Below, one piece after another: positions 34,092 through 43,025 of a stretch of 47,580 nucleotides of DNA. The stretch is from contig CACWLD010000008.1 of assembly GCA_902761655.1 (NCBI GenBank), forward strand, positions 1-47,580. The letters run 5' to 3'. The DNA comes from an uncultured Bacteroidia bacterium. GTDB taxonomy: Bacteria; Bacteroidota; Bacteroidia; Bacteroidales; UBA932. The notes under the pieces were generated by a model. The model did not search any database and was not told the DNA's origin. It saw only the letters and a list, made by a program, of their open reading frames with translations. The number at the start of each line of letters is the position of its first letter. The stretch's first letter is position 1. A program made the position numbers and the translations under genes.

Positions 34092-35270
34092 GTGAGAAGA
34101 CGTATTTCCATAATTGCCGCTATCGCGCTGGTGCTCCTCAGCACCGGGGCTTTCGCCCAGACTGAGCAGCAGCTGAGCGAGCGCGAGCGGCTGGAAAAGG
34201 AAATAGCCATCCTTGACAACCAGCTCAAGGCAAACTCCACCCAGAGCGCCAACGCCCTCTCCCAACTCTCCCTTGTACAGAGCAAGATATCGGCAAGGCA
34301 GGCCCTGGTCCGCGAAAGCGACCGTGAAATATCCACCATCAGTTCCAACATCACTGCAAAGCAAAGGCAGATTGACGTCCAGCAGCAAAAACTGGATACG
34401 ATGACTGTCTATTACACCCGCCTTGTCAAGAACGCCTACAAGAACCGCGACTCAAGGGTGTGGTATATGTATATCCTTGCCAGCGAGAACCTTGGCCAGG
34501 CCTCCCGCCGCTACGGTTTCCTGCGCGACCTCTCCAGCCAGATGAACATCCAGGCGGAAAAGATCAAGGAGACCAAGGCCGAACTGGAAACCCAGAAAGC
34601 GGAACTCGTGGAAATGCGCAGCGCCGCTCAGAGGCTCCGCAGCCAGAGGGTCATAGAATTGGACAACCTCCGCAAGGAAGAAAGCCAGGCAAAGGACCTT
34701 TCCAACCGCCTGAGCCGCGAGCGCTCCCGCTATCAGCAGCAGCTTAACCAGAAGAAGAAAGAGGCTCAGGCCCTGGAGGCCGAAATCAAGAAGGCCATAG
34801 CCGCGGCCGTCAAGGGCACTTCCAAGGCTCCCGCCGCGCCTATAGACTACACTCTTGCAGAAGAGTTCGTCTCCAACCGCGGTAAACTGCCCTGGCCGGC
34901 AGAAGGCCCTGTAGTGGCCAAGTTCGGCAAGCAGTACCACGCAGTTTACAAGAACCTGCAGCTTCCTGACAATAACGGAGTTACCATAGCCGTCGCCCCT
35001 GACGCACAGGTCAAGGCCGTCTTCAACGGCACCGTCAGCCAGATAGCCATCTTCCCGGGCTATCACCAGTGTATCCTTGTCCAGCACGGAAACTACTTCA
35101 CCCTTTATACAAAGATGAAGACTGTTAACGTGAAGGCCGGTGACAAGGTCACCACCGGACAGGTCCTTGGAACAGTGGATACAATAAACGGAGAAACAGT
35201 CTTCCATTTCGAAATTTGGAATGAAAAGACTGTTCCCCAGAATCCTGAGACCTGGCTCAGGCCAAGATAA
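34092..35270 (+). CDS. EnvC-like murein hydrolase activator (degenerate M23 domain)
   Basis: A 392-residue periplasmic protein starting at GTG with a signal peptide (ISIIAAIALVLLSTGAFA). Residues about 25-250 are a long coiled coil with many Gln, Glu and Lys (LSERERLEKEIAILDNQLK, TKAELETQKAELVEMRSAA). The C-terminal LytM/M23 domain (about 285-390) lacks the metal ligands of active enzymes: the H-x-GiDi segment reads NNGVTIAV and the late HxH reads TKM. That is the pattern of EnvC/NlpD-type activators, which switch on amidases at division. Co-transcribed with the TPR gene. Confidence 0.88.
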   Translation: MRRRISIIAAIALVLLSTGAFAQTEQQLSERERLEKEIAILDNQLKANSTQSANALSQLSLVQSKISARQALVRESDREISTISSNITAKQRQIDVQQQKLDTMTVYYTRLVKNAYKNRDSRVWYMYILASENLGQASRRYGFLRDLSSQMNIQAEKIKETKAELETQKAELVEMRSAAQRLRSQRVIELDNLRKEESQAKDLSNRLSRERSRYQQQLNQKKKEAQALEAEIKKAIAAAVKGTSKAPAAPIDYTLAEEFVSNRGKLPWPAEGPVVAKFGKQYHAVYKNLQLPDNNGVTIAVAPDAQVKAVFNGTVSQIAIFPGYHQCILVQHGNYFTLYTKMKTVNVKAGDKVTTGQVLGTVDTINGETVFHFEIWNEKTVPQNPETWLRPR

Positions 35271-35273
35271 TCC

Positions 35274-35924
35274 CTATTCTGAAACAACCCACACAAGCAC
35301 GTGGTTGTCAAAAGTCATATAGGATAATTCGTATTCTTCCTCGTAGCCGTCCTTGCCAATGAAGGTTGCCTCAAGTTCGCCGTCGTCACGCGGGCGGAAC
35401 CTTTCAACCTCTATCTGCTCGGCAAAGTTCACGTGATACTGCCCCAGCATCTTGTAGATGGCTTCCTTGGCGCACCAATAGATGGCCAGCTGCTCGTTGC
35501 GGTCCGTGCCGTCGTCTTCAAGATCGTCAATCTCGTCCTCTGAGAGGGCCTTTTTCTCTACGGCGGAGAAATCCCTGGAGAGAGATTCTATGTCAATGCC
35601 AACTTCCTGGTTGTCATTGAGGATCATTGCCACGTAGTTCTCTGTGTGGGTGATGCTTATGTTGGTCACGCAGTTCTCTATGTAAGGCTTGCCGTTGTCG
35701 TGGTGGCTCAGGTAAACCTTCTCCTCGAACATTGCGTCCAGCAATGCCCTTACCGCATATTTCTGCTTGCGCAGCGATTCACTTTTAATGTAGGAAATCT
35801 CTTCCAGCTCGTCTGTAGGAACCGATGTTATCCTTGCCAGTTCCTCTTCTGTTTCAGTAATGTGCCAAACCCCCAAGCGCGATCGCGCGGGGTCATCAAG
35901 GTCTTTTGTAAGAAATAGTGCCAT
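35274..35924 (-). CDS. 4'-phosphopantetheinyl transferase superfamily protein
   Basis: A 216-residue Sfp/AcpS-like enzyme that moves phosphopantetheine from CoA onto carrier proteins. Conserved parts are HDNGKPYIE, ISITHTENYVAM, VGIDIESLSRDF (metal-binding Asp and Glu) and WCAKEAIYKM. It converges on the EnvC-like gene with a 3-base gap and no terminator. The promoter region contains a 13-bp palindrome. Confidence 0.9.
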   Translation of the reverse strand: MALFLTKDLDDPARSRLGVWHITETEEELARITSVPTDELEEISYIKSESLRKQKYAVRALLDAMFEEKVYLSHHDNGKPYIENCVTNISITHTENYVAMILNDNQEVGIDIESLSRDFSAVEKKALSEDEIDDLEDDGTDRNEQLAIYWCAKEAIYKMLGQYHVNFAEQIEVERFRPRDDGELEATFIGKDGYEEEYELSYMTFDNHVLVWVVSE

Positions 35925-35943
35925 AAATTATTTTATAACGCCA

Positions 35944-35984
35944 CAAATATAGTCATTTTTCGGATATCCCAAAAAATGACTATA
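35944..35984 (-). promoter_or_regulatory. PPTase promoter overlapped by a 13-bp inverted repeat
   Basis: The - strand -7 box TATATTTG (35951-35944) overlaps the arm TATAGTCATTTTT (35948-35960), whose perfect complement AAAAATGACTATA lies at 35972-35984. A TTTG 18 bases from the -7 box falls in the loop edge. It could be an operator or a terminator for incoming transcripts. Confidence 0.5.
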
Positions 35985-36014
35985 AAACTTGCAATTATGC
36001 TTGAAGTATGTGGG

Positions 36015-37019
36015 CTACTTGTTGCGCTTCTCTATGGTGAACCAACCGTCGTTGTCCCAGACAAGGTTGCCTACGAACAGTTTGGAGGCGCCGTTGTCTG
36101 CGATTGTATAGGCGTGGGCCACAAGGATGTCCTCTCCGTCTATTGTGTATGCGCCGCAGTGGCCAATGGCAACATAATCGTCAGAAGATGAAGCTATTAC
36201 GGTGCCGCCTCCGCGGGTGAGGCTCTTTCCTTCCTTGTCAAGGTAAGGTCCCTTGACGTCCTTTGAGCGTCCAACCACAATCTTATAGTCCGAATTGATT
36301 CCGCGGCAGCAGTAGTCGTAAGAAACAAGCAGGTAGTACCAGTCTCCCTTCTTGAAGATGAAAGGAGCCTCAACTGCTGCGTCTCCGGGATCGTTGTCAT
36401 CCAGGAAGAAGGCTCTCTCGCGTGCGCACACGGTTCTCCACTCCTGAGGCTCGGCTACGGCTGAAAGGTCCTTGGTGAGCTTGACAAGCTTCATTCCGTT
36501 CCAGAAGGAACCGAAATCCATCCAAGGGTCTCCGTTCTCATCGATGATGACGTTAGGGTCGATGGCGTTCCACATATCGCGGTAGGGGATGGACTCCACA
36601 ATAACGCCGGTCTCAACCCATTTGAAATCAGGGCTGTTGCGGTCCAGGGTCTTGTTGTATGCGTGCTTGATTACAGATGTGTTCTTTGCAAAGGCGGATA
36701 CGGCATAGGTGAGGTGCCAGAGACCGTCGTGATAGATGATGTCCGGGGCCCAGTAGCCGCCAACGTTGGTGCTGCCGTCGTTCTCCCAGGTGATGAGGTC
36801 CTTTGACTTGATTACGCCGCCACCCGTGGTGAAGAGGTAATACCAGTCACCTTCCTTTGCAAGGACGGGATCGTGGGCGTTGGGGTTTGTGGTAACCGTG
36901 GGGGCTGCCTGGCGGCGCTGTCCCTGCTGGCCGCCCTGAGGCGGGTTGGCCGGTTGCGCAAATGCAATGACACTCAGAGAGAGGACTGCCAGAGCGATAA
37001 GGGATTTGCTGATTCTCAT
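36015..37019 (-). CDS. GH43 arabinanase-type secreted enzyme
   Basis: A 334-residue secreted GH43 with a signal peptide (LIALAVLSLSVIAFAQ) and a short Pro/Gln/Gly-rich linker. The three acids are visible: Asp in NAHDPVLAKEG, Asp in NAIDPNVIIDENG and Glu in AVEAPFIFKKGDWYYL. WAPDIIYHDGLWHLTYAV and GHCGAYTIDGED are typical of endo-1,5-alpha-L-arabinanases. It is isolated between lepA and a PPTase gene, away from the other sugar genes. A TTTAACCACAG leader lies 29 bases before the ATG. Confidence 0.92.
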   Translation of the reverse strand: MRISKSLIALAVLSLSVIAFAQPANPPQGGQQGQRRQAAPTVTTNPNAHDPVLAKEGDWYYLFTTGGGVIKSKDLITWENDGSTNVGGYWAPDIIYHDGLWHLTYAVSAFAKNTSVIKHAYNKTLDRNSPDFKWVETGVIVESIPYRDMWNAIDPNVIIDENGDPWMDFGSFWNGMKLVKLTKDLSAVAEPQEWRTVCARERAFFLDDNDPGDAAVEAPFIFKKGDWYYLLVSYDYCCRGINSDYKIVVGRSKDVKGPYLDKEGKSLTRGGGTVIASSSDDYVAIGHCGAYTIDGEDILVAHAYTIADNGASKLFVGNLVWDNDGWFTIEKRNK

Positions 37020-37071
37020 AGGTAAGATGTATTAATATGTTTGATTCTGTGGTTAAAGTTACAAAAAAATC

Positions 37072-38862
37072 CTAACTGTCCAACTTGAGGACGGCCATAA
37101 ATGCAGACTGAGGAACCTGGACGGTACCAATCTGGCGCATACGTTTCTTTCCTTCCTTCTGTTTTTCCAGCAGTTTGCGCTTGCGGGTGACGTCTCCTCC
37201 GTAGCACTTGGCGGTTACGTCCTTGCGGACCTGCTTCACTGTTTCGCGGGCTATGATCTTGGCGCCTATTGCCGCCTGGATGGGGATGTCGAACTGCTGG
37301 CGCGGGATCAGGTCCTTGAGCTTGACGCACATCTTGCGCCCGAAGTCATATGCGTTGTCCTCGTGGATAAGGGTGGAGAGGGCGTCGGCCGGCTCGCCGT
37401 TAAGCAGGATATCCAGCTTGACGAGCTTGGCCGGGCGGAAGCCCGTGATATGGTAGTCGAACGAAGCGTAGCCCTTGGAGATGGACTTGAGCTTGTCGTA
37501 AAAGTCGAAGACAATTTCAGACAGGGGCATATCGTAGTTGAGTTCCACCCTGTCCGCAGTGATGTAGTGCTGGCTCACAAGGGTGCCCCTCTTGTCCAGG
37601 CAGAGCTTCATTATGGGGCCGAAGAATTCGGTCTTGGAAATGATCTGGGCGCGGATGAATGGTTCCTCGATGTGGTCTATAAGGGTGGGGGCGGGGAGGC
37701 CGGAAGGGTTGTGCACGTCCATAACCTCGCCCTGCATAGTGTAAACCTTGTACGATACGTTGGGGACGGTGGTGATGACGTCCATATCGAACTCCCTGAA
37801 AAGCCTTTCCTGCACTATTTCAAGGTGCAGGAGCCCCAGGAAGCCGCAGCGGAAGCCGGAGCCCAGCGCCAGGGAACTTTCAGGCTCGTAGACGAAGGAC
37901 GCATCGTTCAGCTGGAATTTTTCCAGGGTGGTGCGGAGTTCTTCGAACTTGTCCGCCTGCACCGGATACATTCCGGCGAATACCATAGGCTTCACTTCCT
38001 CGAAGCCGGCGATGGCCTCCGAACAGGGGTTGTCCGTGTGGGTGATTGTGTCTCCCACCTTAACTTCAGTGGCGTTCTTGATGCCAGAGATGATATAGCC
38101 TACGTCTCCGCAGTCCACCTGTCCCGTGGGGATGAGTTTCATCTTGAGGACGCCCACTTCGTCCGCGATGTATTCCATCCCGGTGTTGAAGAACTTGACG
38201 CTGTCTCCCTTGCGGATGGATCCGTTCTTTATCTTGAAGTAAGCGATGATGCCGCGGAATGAGTTGAACACGGAGTCGAAGATGAGGGCCTGGAGGGGGC
38301 CGTCGGGGTCTCCCTGCGGGGCGGGGATCTTCTCCACGATGGCGTCCAGGATGGGTGCCACGCCTTCGCCCGTGCGGGCGGAAATCTTGAAGACGTCTTC
38401 GGGGTCGCAGCCAATGAGGTCGCAGATCTGGTCCGTGACCACGTCAATCTGGGCGGATTCCATATCTATCTTGTTGAGGATAGGGATGATTTCCAGGTTG
38501 TGGTCTATGGCCTGGTAGAGGTTGGAGATGGTCTGCGCCTGGATGCCCTGCGATGCGTCCACCACAAGGAGGGCGCCTTCGCAGGAGGCTATGGAGCGCG
38601 ACACTTCGTAAGAGAAATCCACGTGGCCGGGAGTGTCAATCAGATTGAGCTTGTATGTCTCCCCCTTGTAAGGGTATAGCATCTGGATGGCGTGGCTCTT
38701 TATGGTGATGCCTTTTTCTTTCTCAAGGTCCATATCGTCCAGCACCTGGTTTTCCATATCCCTCTCGCTGAGGGTGCGGGTGAGTTCAAGGAGCCTGTCG
38801 GCAAGAGTGCTCTTGCCGTGGTCGATATGGGCTATAATGCAGAAATTTCTGATGTGCTTCAT
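37072..38862 (-). CDS. lepA: Elongation factor 4 (LepA)
   Basis: A 596-residue translational GTPase of normal length. G1 is [14 protein letters not shown], then [12 protein letters not shown] (G3) and NKIDMESA (G4); the C-terminal LepA-specific region ends in [20 protein letters not shown], with CYGGDVTRK as the signature. EF4 assists stalled or back-translocating ribosomes. Promoter TATATTTG is 20 bases before the ATG. Confidence 0.98.
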   Translation of the reverse strand: MKHIRNFCIIAHIDHGKSTLADRLLELTRTLSERDMENQVLDDMDLEKEKGITIKSHAIQMLYPYKGETYKLNLIDTPGHVDFSYEVSRSIASCEGALLVVDASQGIQAQTISNLYQAIDHNLEIIPILNKIDMESAQIDVVTDQICDLIGCDPEDVFKISARTGEGVAPILDAIVEKIPAPQGDPDGPLQALIFDSVFNSFRGIIAYFKIKNGSIRKGDSVKFFNTGMEYIADEVGVLKMKLIPTGQVDCGDVGYIISGIKNATEVKVGDTITHTDNPCSEAIAGFEEVKPMVFAGMYPVQADKFEELRTTLEKFQLNDASFVYEPESSLALGSGFRCGFLGLLHLEIVQERLFREFDMDVITTVPNVSYKVYTMQGEVMDVHNPSGLPAPTLIDHIEEPFIRAQIISKTEFFGPIMKLCLDKRGTLVSQHYITADRVELNYDMPLSEIVFDFYDKLKSISKGYASFDYHITGFRPAKLVKLDILLNGEPADALSTLIHEDNAYDFGRKMCVKLKDLIPRQQFDIPIQAAIGAKIIARETVKQVRKDVTAKCYGGDVTRKRKLLEKQKEGKKRMRQIGTVQVPQSAFMAVLKLDS

Positions 38863-38881
38863 TCCTCTGACGAATTATATG

Positions 38882-38911
38882 CAAATATACGGTTAAATTT
38901 TGTTAACTTTG
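38882..38911. promoter_or_regulatory. Back-to-back -7 boxes of lepA and transketolase
   Basis: TATATTTG on the - strand (38889-38882, lepA) and TAACTTTG on the + strand (38904-38911, transketolase) are 14 bases apart. The two -33 regions would overlap each other. No TTTG is found at the right distance on either strand. Confidence 0.45.
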
Positions 38912-38944
38912 TAAGCTAAGGAAATTATACATAATAATATAAAT

Positions 38945-39790
38945 ATGGCAACAGTTAACGAATTACAGAAAATTGCTTCACAGGTACGCCGTGACATCGT
39001 CAGGATGGTGACGGCTTCCAAATCCGGCCATCCGGGCGGATCACTCGGAAGCACGGACATTATGACCGTACTTTTCTTCAATGAGATGAAGCAAGACCCC
39101 AAGACCTGGACCCGCGACGCAAAGGGCCAGGATGCATTTATCCTTTCTGCCGGACATATGGCACCGGTTTATTATTCAGTTCTTGCAAGGGCTGGCTACT
39201 TCCCCAAGGAGGAACTTGGCACACTGCGTAAGTTCGGTTCCCGCCTTCAGGGACACCCTTCCGTAGAGCGCGGCCTTCCGGGCATCTTCCTGCCTTCAGG
39301 ATCCCTTGGACAGGGCCTGGCAGCAGCTGCCGGAATAGCCCTTGGAAAGAAGCTTGACAAGGAAGACAACAACGTTTACGTACTCTGCGGAGACGGTGAG
39401 AGCGAGGAAGGCGAAATCTGGGAGTCCGGAATGTTCGCAGTTCATCACAAGCTGGACAACCTTATCGCTATGACCGACGTGAACGGCCAGCAGATCGACG
39501 GCCCCACAAGTTCAGTGGCAGCCATCGCACCCCTTGACCAGAAGTGGAAAGCTTTCGGCTGGAACGTAATCGAGGCTGATGGCAACGACATCCAGGCAAT
39601 TATGGACGCATTTGCAATGGCAAAGGCCAACAAGGGTTCAGGCAAACCTACTATGATTCTCTTCAAGACGGAGATGGGTCACGGAGTAGACTTTATGGCA
39701 GGAACACACAAGTGGCACGGCAAGGCCCCTTCACCGGAGCAGTGCGCAGAGGCAATGAAGCAGCTTGAGGAGACATTGGGAGATTTTTAA
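38945..39790 (+). CDS. Transketolase, N-terminal subunit
   Basis: A 281-residue thiamine-diphosphate-binding half of a split transketolase of the non-oxidative pentose phosphate pathway. GHPGGSLGSTDIM, SAGHMAPVYYSVL, PSGSLGQGLAAAAGIAL and the TPP motif GDGESEEGEIWE are present. The second half follows 15 bases later. Confidence 0.95.
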   Translation: MATVNELQKIASQVRRDIVRMVTASKSGHPGGSLGSTDIMTVLFFNEMKQDPKTWTRDAKGQDAFILSAGHMAPVYYSVLARAGYFPKEELGTLRKFGSRLQGHPSVERGLPGIFLPSGSLGQGLAAAAGIALGKKLDKEDNNVYVLCGDGESEEGEIWESGMFAVHHKLDNLIAMTDVNGQQIDGPTSSVAAIAPLDQKWKAFGWNVIEADGNDIQAIMDAFAMAKANKGSGKPTMILFKTEMGHGVDFMAGTHKWHGKAPSPEQCAEAMKQLEETLGDF

Positions 39791-39793
39791 TAT

Positions 39794-39798
39794 AGGAG
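39794..39798 (+). promoter_or_regulatory. Shine-Dalgarno site AGGAG
   Basis: AGGAG lies 7 bases before the ATG of the transketolase C-terminal subunit. It is one of few clear Shine-Dalgarno sites in the core of the window and fits a need to start again inside the operon. Confidence 0.5.
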
Positions 39799-39805
39799 AA
39801 GACTT

Positions 39806-40756
39806 ATGAAAAAGTATATAGACAGTGGTAAAATAGATACCAGAAGCGGCTTCGGCGTAGGACTTTACGAGGCCGGAAAGGCGGACCCCAGGGTTGTCGC
39901 CCTCACCGCAGACCTTAAAGGCTCCCTCAAGATGGACCAGTTCGCCGCTGAGTTCCCTGACCGTTTCATCCAGTGCGGAATCGCAGAAAGCAATATGGTT
40001 GGCGTAGCCGCCGGACTTGCAGTTACCGGAAAGATTCCTTTCATAGGATCCTTCGCTGAGTTCGTATCAGGACGCGTATACGACCAGGTACGCCAGGAAG
40101 TAGGCTACGGCCACACCAACGTGAAGATTGCCTCCTCACACGCAGGAATCACCCTTGGAGAGGACGGAGCAACCCACCAGACAATGGAGGATATCGCCCT
40201 TATGCGCGCAATCCCCGGAATGGGTGTCATCAATCCTTGCGATTTCAACCAGACCAAGCAGGCCACAATCGCTGCCGCCAAGTATGACGGACCCGTCTAC
40301 CTGCGTTTCGGCCGTCCATCCTGGCCTAACTTCACCCCTGACGAGCCGTTCGAGATTGGAAAGGCTTACATAATGAACGAGGGTTCCGACGTTACCATCA
40401 TCGCCTGCGGACACCTTGTATGGGAATCCATCAAGGCAGCAGAGGCTCTCGAGGCCGAAGGCATCAGCGCAGAGGTGATCAACATCGCCACCATCAAACC
40501 TCTTGACGAGGCCGCCGTTCTGGCATCAGCTTTGAAGACAAAGGCAGTTGTGGTTGCAGAAGAGCACAACTCAGCCGGCGGAATCGGAGAGCTTGTTGCC
40601 GGTGTCCTTGCAAAGAGCGCCCCCACCCCTATGGAATTCCTCAACGGAGAGGACAAATGGGGACAGTCAGGAACTCCTGCCGAGCTTCTTGCCGCTTACG
40701 GACTTGACGCCGCTCACATCGTATTGGCAGCCAAGAAAGCAATCGCCAGGAAATAA
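39806..40756 (+). CDS. Transketolase, C-terminal subunit
   Basis: A 316-residue pyrimidine-binding plus C-terminal half of transketolase. FIQCGIAESNMVGVAAGLA carries the catalytic Glu, and HAGITLGEDGATHQ and the late VVVAEEHNSAGGIGE are typical. Together with the upstream half it interconverts pentose and hexose phosphates. Its stop is followed without any gap by the ATG of an ECF sigma factor. Confidence 0.95.
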   Translation: MKKYIDSGKIDTRSGFGVGLYEAGKADPRVVALTADLKGSLKMDQFAAEFPDRFIQCGIAESNMVGVAAGLAVTGKIPFIGSFAEFVSGRVYDQVRQEVGYGHTNVKIASSHAGITLGEDGATHQTMEDIALMRAIPGMGVINPCDFNQTKQATIAAAKYDGPVYLRFGRPSWPNFTPDEPFEIGKAYIMNEGSDVTIIACGHLVWESIKAAEALEAEGISAEVINIATIKPLDEAAVLASALKTKAVVVAEEHNSAGGIGELVAGVLAKSAPTPMEFLNGEDKWGQSGTPAELLAAYGLDAAHIVLAAKKAIARK

Positions 40757-41275
40757 ATGAACCAGCAGGAGACCACCGATCTATTCAATCAAATTGTGAA
40801 GGATTACAGCGAACGCCTTTACTGGCACGTTCGTGATATGGTGGGCTCGCACGACGACGCCAACGATCTCCTGCAGGAAATTTATATAAAGATATGGTCT
40901 GCGCTTCCCTCCTTCAGGGGGGATGCGCAGCTTTTTACTTGGGTCTGGCGCATCGCCACCAACGAGACCCTGAACTTCCTGCGCAAGCAGAAAGTTCGCT
41001 CCGTCCTCTCCTTTGAGAAGATCTCAAACGCGCAGGAGAGGATTGCAGACGACCCTTATTTCAACGGAGGGGAAGCGGAGAAACTCCTTGTCAAAGCCCT
41101 GAACAAACTGCCTGCAAAGCAGCGGGCGGTATTCTCTATGCGCTATTATGACGATATGAAATACGAGGACATAGCGCAGATTATGAACAGTTCCGTGGGC
41201 TCCCTCAAGGCCTCCTACCACATCGCTTACCAAAAAATTAAGGCGGAACTGAAAAATAATTCAATTGATTTTTAA
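40757..41275 (+). CDS. ECF RNA polymerase sigma factor
   Basis: A 172-residue sigma-70 family factor. Region 2 contains DDANDLLQEIYIKIWSALP and FTWVWRIATNETLNFLRKQ; region 4 contains LPAKQRAVFSMRYYDDMKYEDIA, with QRAVFSMRYYDDM as the key part, and SVGSLKASYHIAYQKIK. The start directly follows the transketolase stop. The next two genes look like its anti-sigma partner and a Spy-like periplasmic protein, so an envelope-stress unit is likely. Confidence 0.93.
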   Translation: MNQQETTDLFNQIVKDYSERLYWHVRDMVGSHDDANDLLQEIYIKIWSALPSFRGDAQLFTWVWRIATNETLNFLRKQKVRSVLSFEKISNAQERIADDPYFNGGEAEKLLVKALNKLPAKQRAVFSMRYYDDMKYEDIAQIMNSSVGSLKASYHIAYQKIKAELKNNSIDF

Positions 41276-41306
41276 CCTTTTGATATAAATCTTGTCTAAA
41301 GACCGT

Positions 41307-41714
41307 ATGAACAAAAGACCTTACACAACCCCGGACGGTTATTTCGACTTCCTCCAGATGCGCCTGTCGCAGATTCCTGAGCAGCAGCAAGTTCAGGAAA
41401 CACCACAGGTGAGGGTAAGCCGCTGGGCTAAGATAACGCCTTATTTCGCACTTGTGGCTTGTTTTGCCTTTGCAATAGTGGCGGGAAGGTTCATCTTGGA
41501 CAAGACGGTGTCCCAGCCGGAGGAGGACTATGTAACTTTGGAGCAGCTCTACTCAGCAGACCTGCTTCCCTATACCTCCCAGTATGCCCTTTTTGACGAG
41601 AGTTACTACCAGGGAGACGACTACTCTTACGAAATCACTGAGGAAGACATTATCAATTACCTTATAAATACAAATGTCCCTCTTAATTACATCGGTCAAA
41701 CTTTATATGAATAG
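41307..41714 (+). CDS. Anti-sigma-like single-pass membrane protein
   Basis: A 135-residue protein (ATG at 41307; a TTG at 41292 would add five residues). The N-terminus KRPYTTPDGYFDFLQMRLSQ, with core PDGYFDFLQMRL, resembles the cytosolic part of small Bacteroidota anti-sigma factors. One transmembrane helix (ITPYFALVACFAFAIVAG) follows, then an acidic, Tyr-rich periplasmic tail. Role inferred from position between an ECF factor and a Spy-like gene. Confidence 0.65.
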   Translation: MNKRPYTTPDGYFDFLQMRLSQIPEQQQVQETPQVRVSRWAKITPYFALVACFAFAIVAGRFILDKTVSQPEEDYVTLEQLYSADLLPYTSQYALFDESYYQGDDYSYEITEEDIINYLINTNVPLNYIGQTLYE

Positions 41715-41715
41715 T

Positions 41716-42312
41716 ATGAAGACTTTTATCAAATATGCAATGGCAACCATTCTGCTGCTCGTGGGCGCAAGCGCGTTCGCCCAGGGACAAGGAAACAGGC
41801 AGCAGGGCAATGACTGGATGGCCAGGATGAGGAGCGAGAAGATTGCGTTCCTTACATCAGAAATAGGACTCACGCCGGAGGAGGCCCAGGCATTCTGGCC
41901 CATCTATAACAAGGCTGAGGCAGAATCATCAGCGGCCTTCGATGCCACAATGAAAGCATACAGGGCACTTGAAGATGCCGTAAGGCAGAAAAAAAGTGAG
42001 AAAGAAATCTCAAAATTGCTGGATGACTACACCACTGCGGTCAACAACTCCCAGACTGCAAATGTCAAATATGTAGCCCAGTATAAGAAGATACTCTCTG
42101 CAGAGAAGGTAGCCAAGCTGTTCGTTGCAGAGGAAAGGTTCCGCAACAACCAGATCCTCAGGCTCCAGGGCGGTGGAGGATTCAACCAGAACAGGAGCAA
42201 CGGAGGCACCAATGGACCGGGCTATGGATTCCCTTGGGGAGGCGGCCAGAACTCAGGCGGCCAAAGGCAGGGCACCCAGAGACAGGGCACTCAGAAACAA
42301 GAAGGCGTTTAG
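41716..42312 (+). CDS. Spy/CpxP-like periplasmic protein
   Basis: A 198-residue secreted protein (signal peptide MATILLLVGASAFA). The segment SEKIAFLTSEIGLTPEEAQAF, core LTPEEAQAFWPIYN, is the LTxxEAxxFWPIYN motif of Bacteroidota Spy-like proteins, followed by long helices and a Gly/Gln/Asn-rich tail with repeated GTQRQ. Spy/CpxP proteins are chaperones or sensors for envelope stress. The ATG at 41716 is chosen for its MKTF start; one at 41707 overlaps the upstream stop. Confidence 0.8.
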   Translation: MKTFIKYAMATILLLVGASAFAQGQGNRQQGNDWMARMRSEKIAFLTSEIGLTPEEAQAFWPIYNKAEAESSAAFDATMKAYRALEDAVRQKKSEKEISKLLDDYTTAVNNSQTANVKYVAQYKKILSAEKVAKLFVAEERFRNNQILRLQGGGGFNQNRSNGGTNGPGYGFPWGGGQNSGGQRQGTQRQGTQKQEGV

Positions 42313-42326
42313 TTCATTATAGTTAG

Positions 42327-43025
42327 TTAGAATAGATAGAATTCAGAGGTCAGGGACTTATACTCTTGGGTATAGGTCCCTGATTCCTGTATGGTGAGGA
42401 GTTCTTCCTTCACAGGAACCTTGGTGCGGGAAAACTCTGCGATGAGGCGGGACGGTTTCTTGGTAGGGGTGGTGCGGATGCGAAGGAGGCGGAAGGGGAA
42501 GAGGCCCCAGCCGCCGGAGGCGCGCAGGAGCATTTTTTCCGTGTCTGCGGGGAGGATGAGGGACAGGGTGCCCTGCTCCTGCAAGTATTCGGCGGCAAAG
42601 GCAAGGATGTCCCTGTAGGACAGGCTCACGCTGTGCCGCGCCTCGCCCTCCCTGGCATCGGGATTCATCAGGGAGTTGTCGTAATACGGCGGATTGGAGA
42701 AGATGTGGCTGTACTTGCAGGAAGGGCGGAAGTCCGCGAGGGCGGTGCGGCTTGCGCTGAGCCTGTCGGCCCAGGGCGACGCCGCAAAGTTCTCAGTCGC
42801 TTCGCGCGCGGACGCTTCGTCAATGTCTATTGCGTGGATGGATGCTCCGGGGTGGCGCTGGGCTGCCATCAGGGCGATGGTTCCCGTTCCGGTTCCAATG
42901 TCCAGCATCAGCGTTGCGTCCTGGGGAATGCTCATAGCAGCCCCAAGCAACACCCCGTCGGTGTTGACTTTCATTGCGGAAAGGGTATTGGAAACGCAGA
43001 ACTGCTTAAACCTGAAAACTGCCAT
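42327..43025 (-). CDS. trmN6: tRNA1(Val) (adenine37-N6)-methyltransferase
   Basis: A 232-residue Rossmann-fold methyltransferase of the YfiC family. It has the N-terminal [21 protein letters not shown], core [17 protein letters not shown], the SAM motif [13 protein letters not shown] and the catalytic NPPYYDNSL. The start lies within the last codons of lolD (20-base overlap). The last codons contain a 14-bp hairpin. Confidence 0.92.
   Translation of the reverse strand: MAVFRFKQFCVSNTLSAMKVNTDGVLLGAAMSIPQDATLMLDIGTGTGTIALMAAQRHPGASIHAIDIDEASAREATENFAASPWADRLSASRTALADFRPSCKYSHIFSNPPYYDNSLMNPDAREGEARHSVSLSYRDILAFAAEYLQEQGTLSLILPADTEKMLLRASGGWGLFPFRLLRIRTTPTKKPSRLIAEFSRTKVPVKEELLTIQESGTYTQEYKSLTSEFYLF
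42350..42383. terminator. Hairpin in the 3' end of trmN6, terminator-like for the Spy operon
   Basis: TCAGGGAC-T-TATAC (42350-42363) pairs with GTATA-G-GTCCCTGA (42370-42383), 14 pairs with one G-U on the + strand and a 6-base loop. It starts 38 bases after the Spy-like stop. There is no T run after it on either strand, so intrinsic termination is uncertain. Confidence 0.45.

Noticed and set aside
33218..34354. 378-codon - strand open frame
   Set aside because: Antisense to the TPR gene and the start of the EnvC-like gene, with no recognisable motif.
34092..35270. Active M23 endopeptidase
   Set aside because: The zinc-binding His and Asp positions are replaced, so an activator role is more likely.
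11938..36015. Complete SusC/SusD-type polysaccharide utilisation locus
   Set aside because: No TonB-dependent receptor or SusD lipoprotein, hybrid two-component sensor or lyase gene was found among the hydrolases.
37363..38262. 299-codon + strand open frame
   Set aside because: Antisense shadow of lepA.
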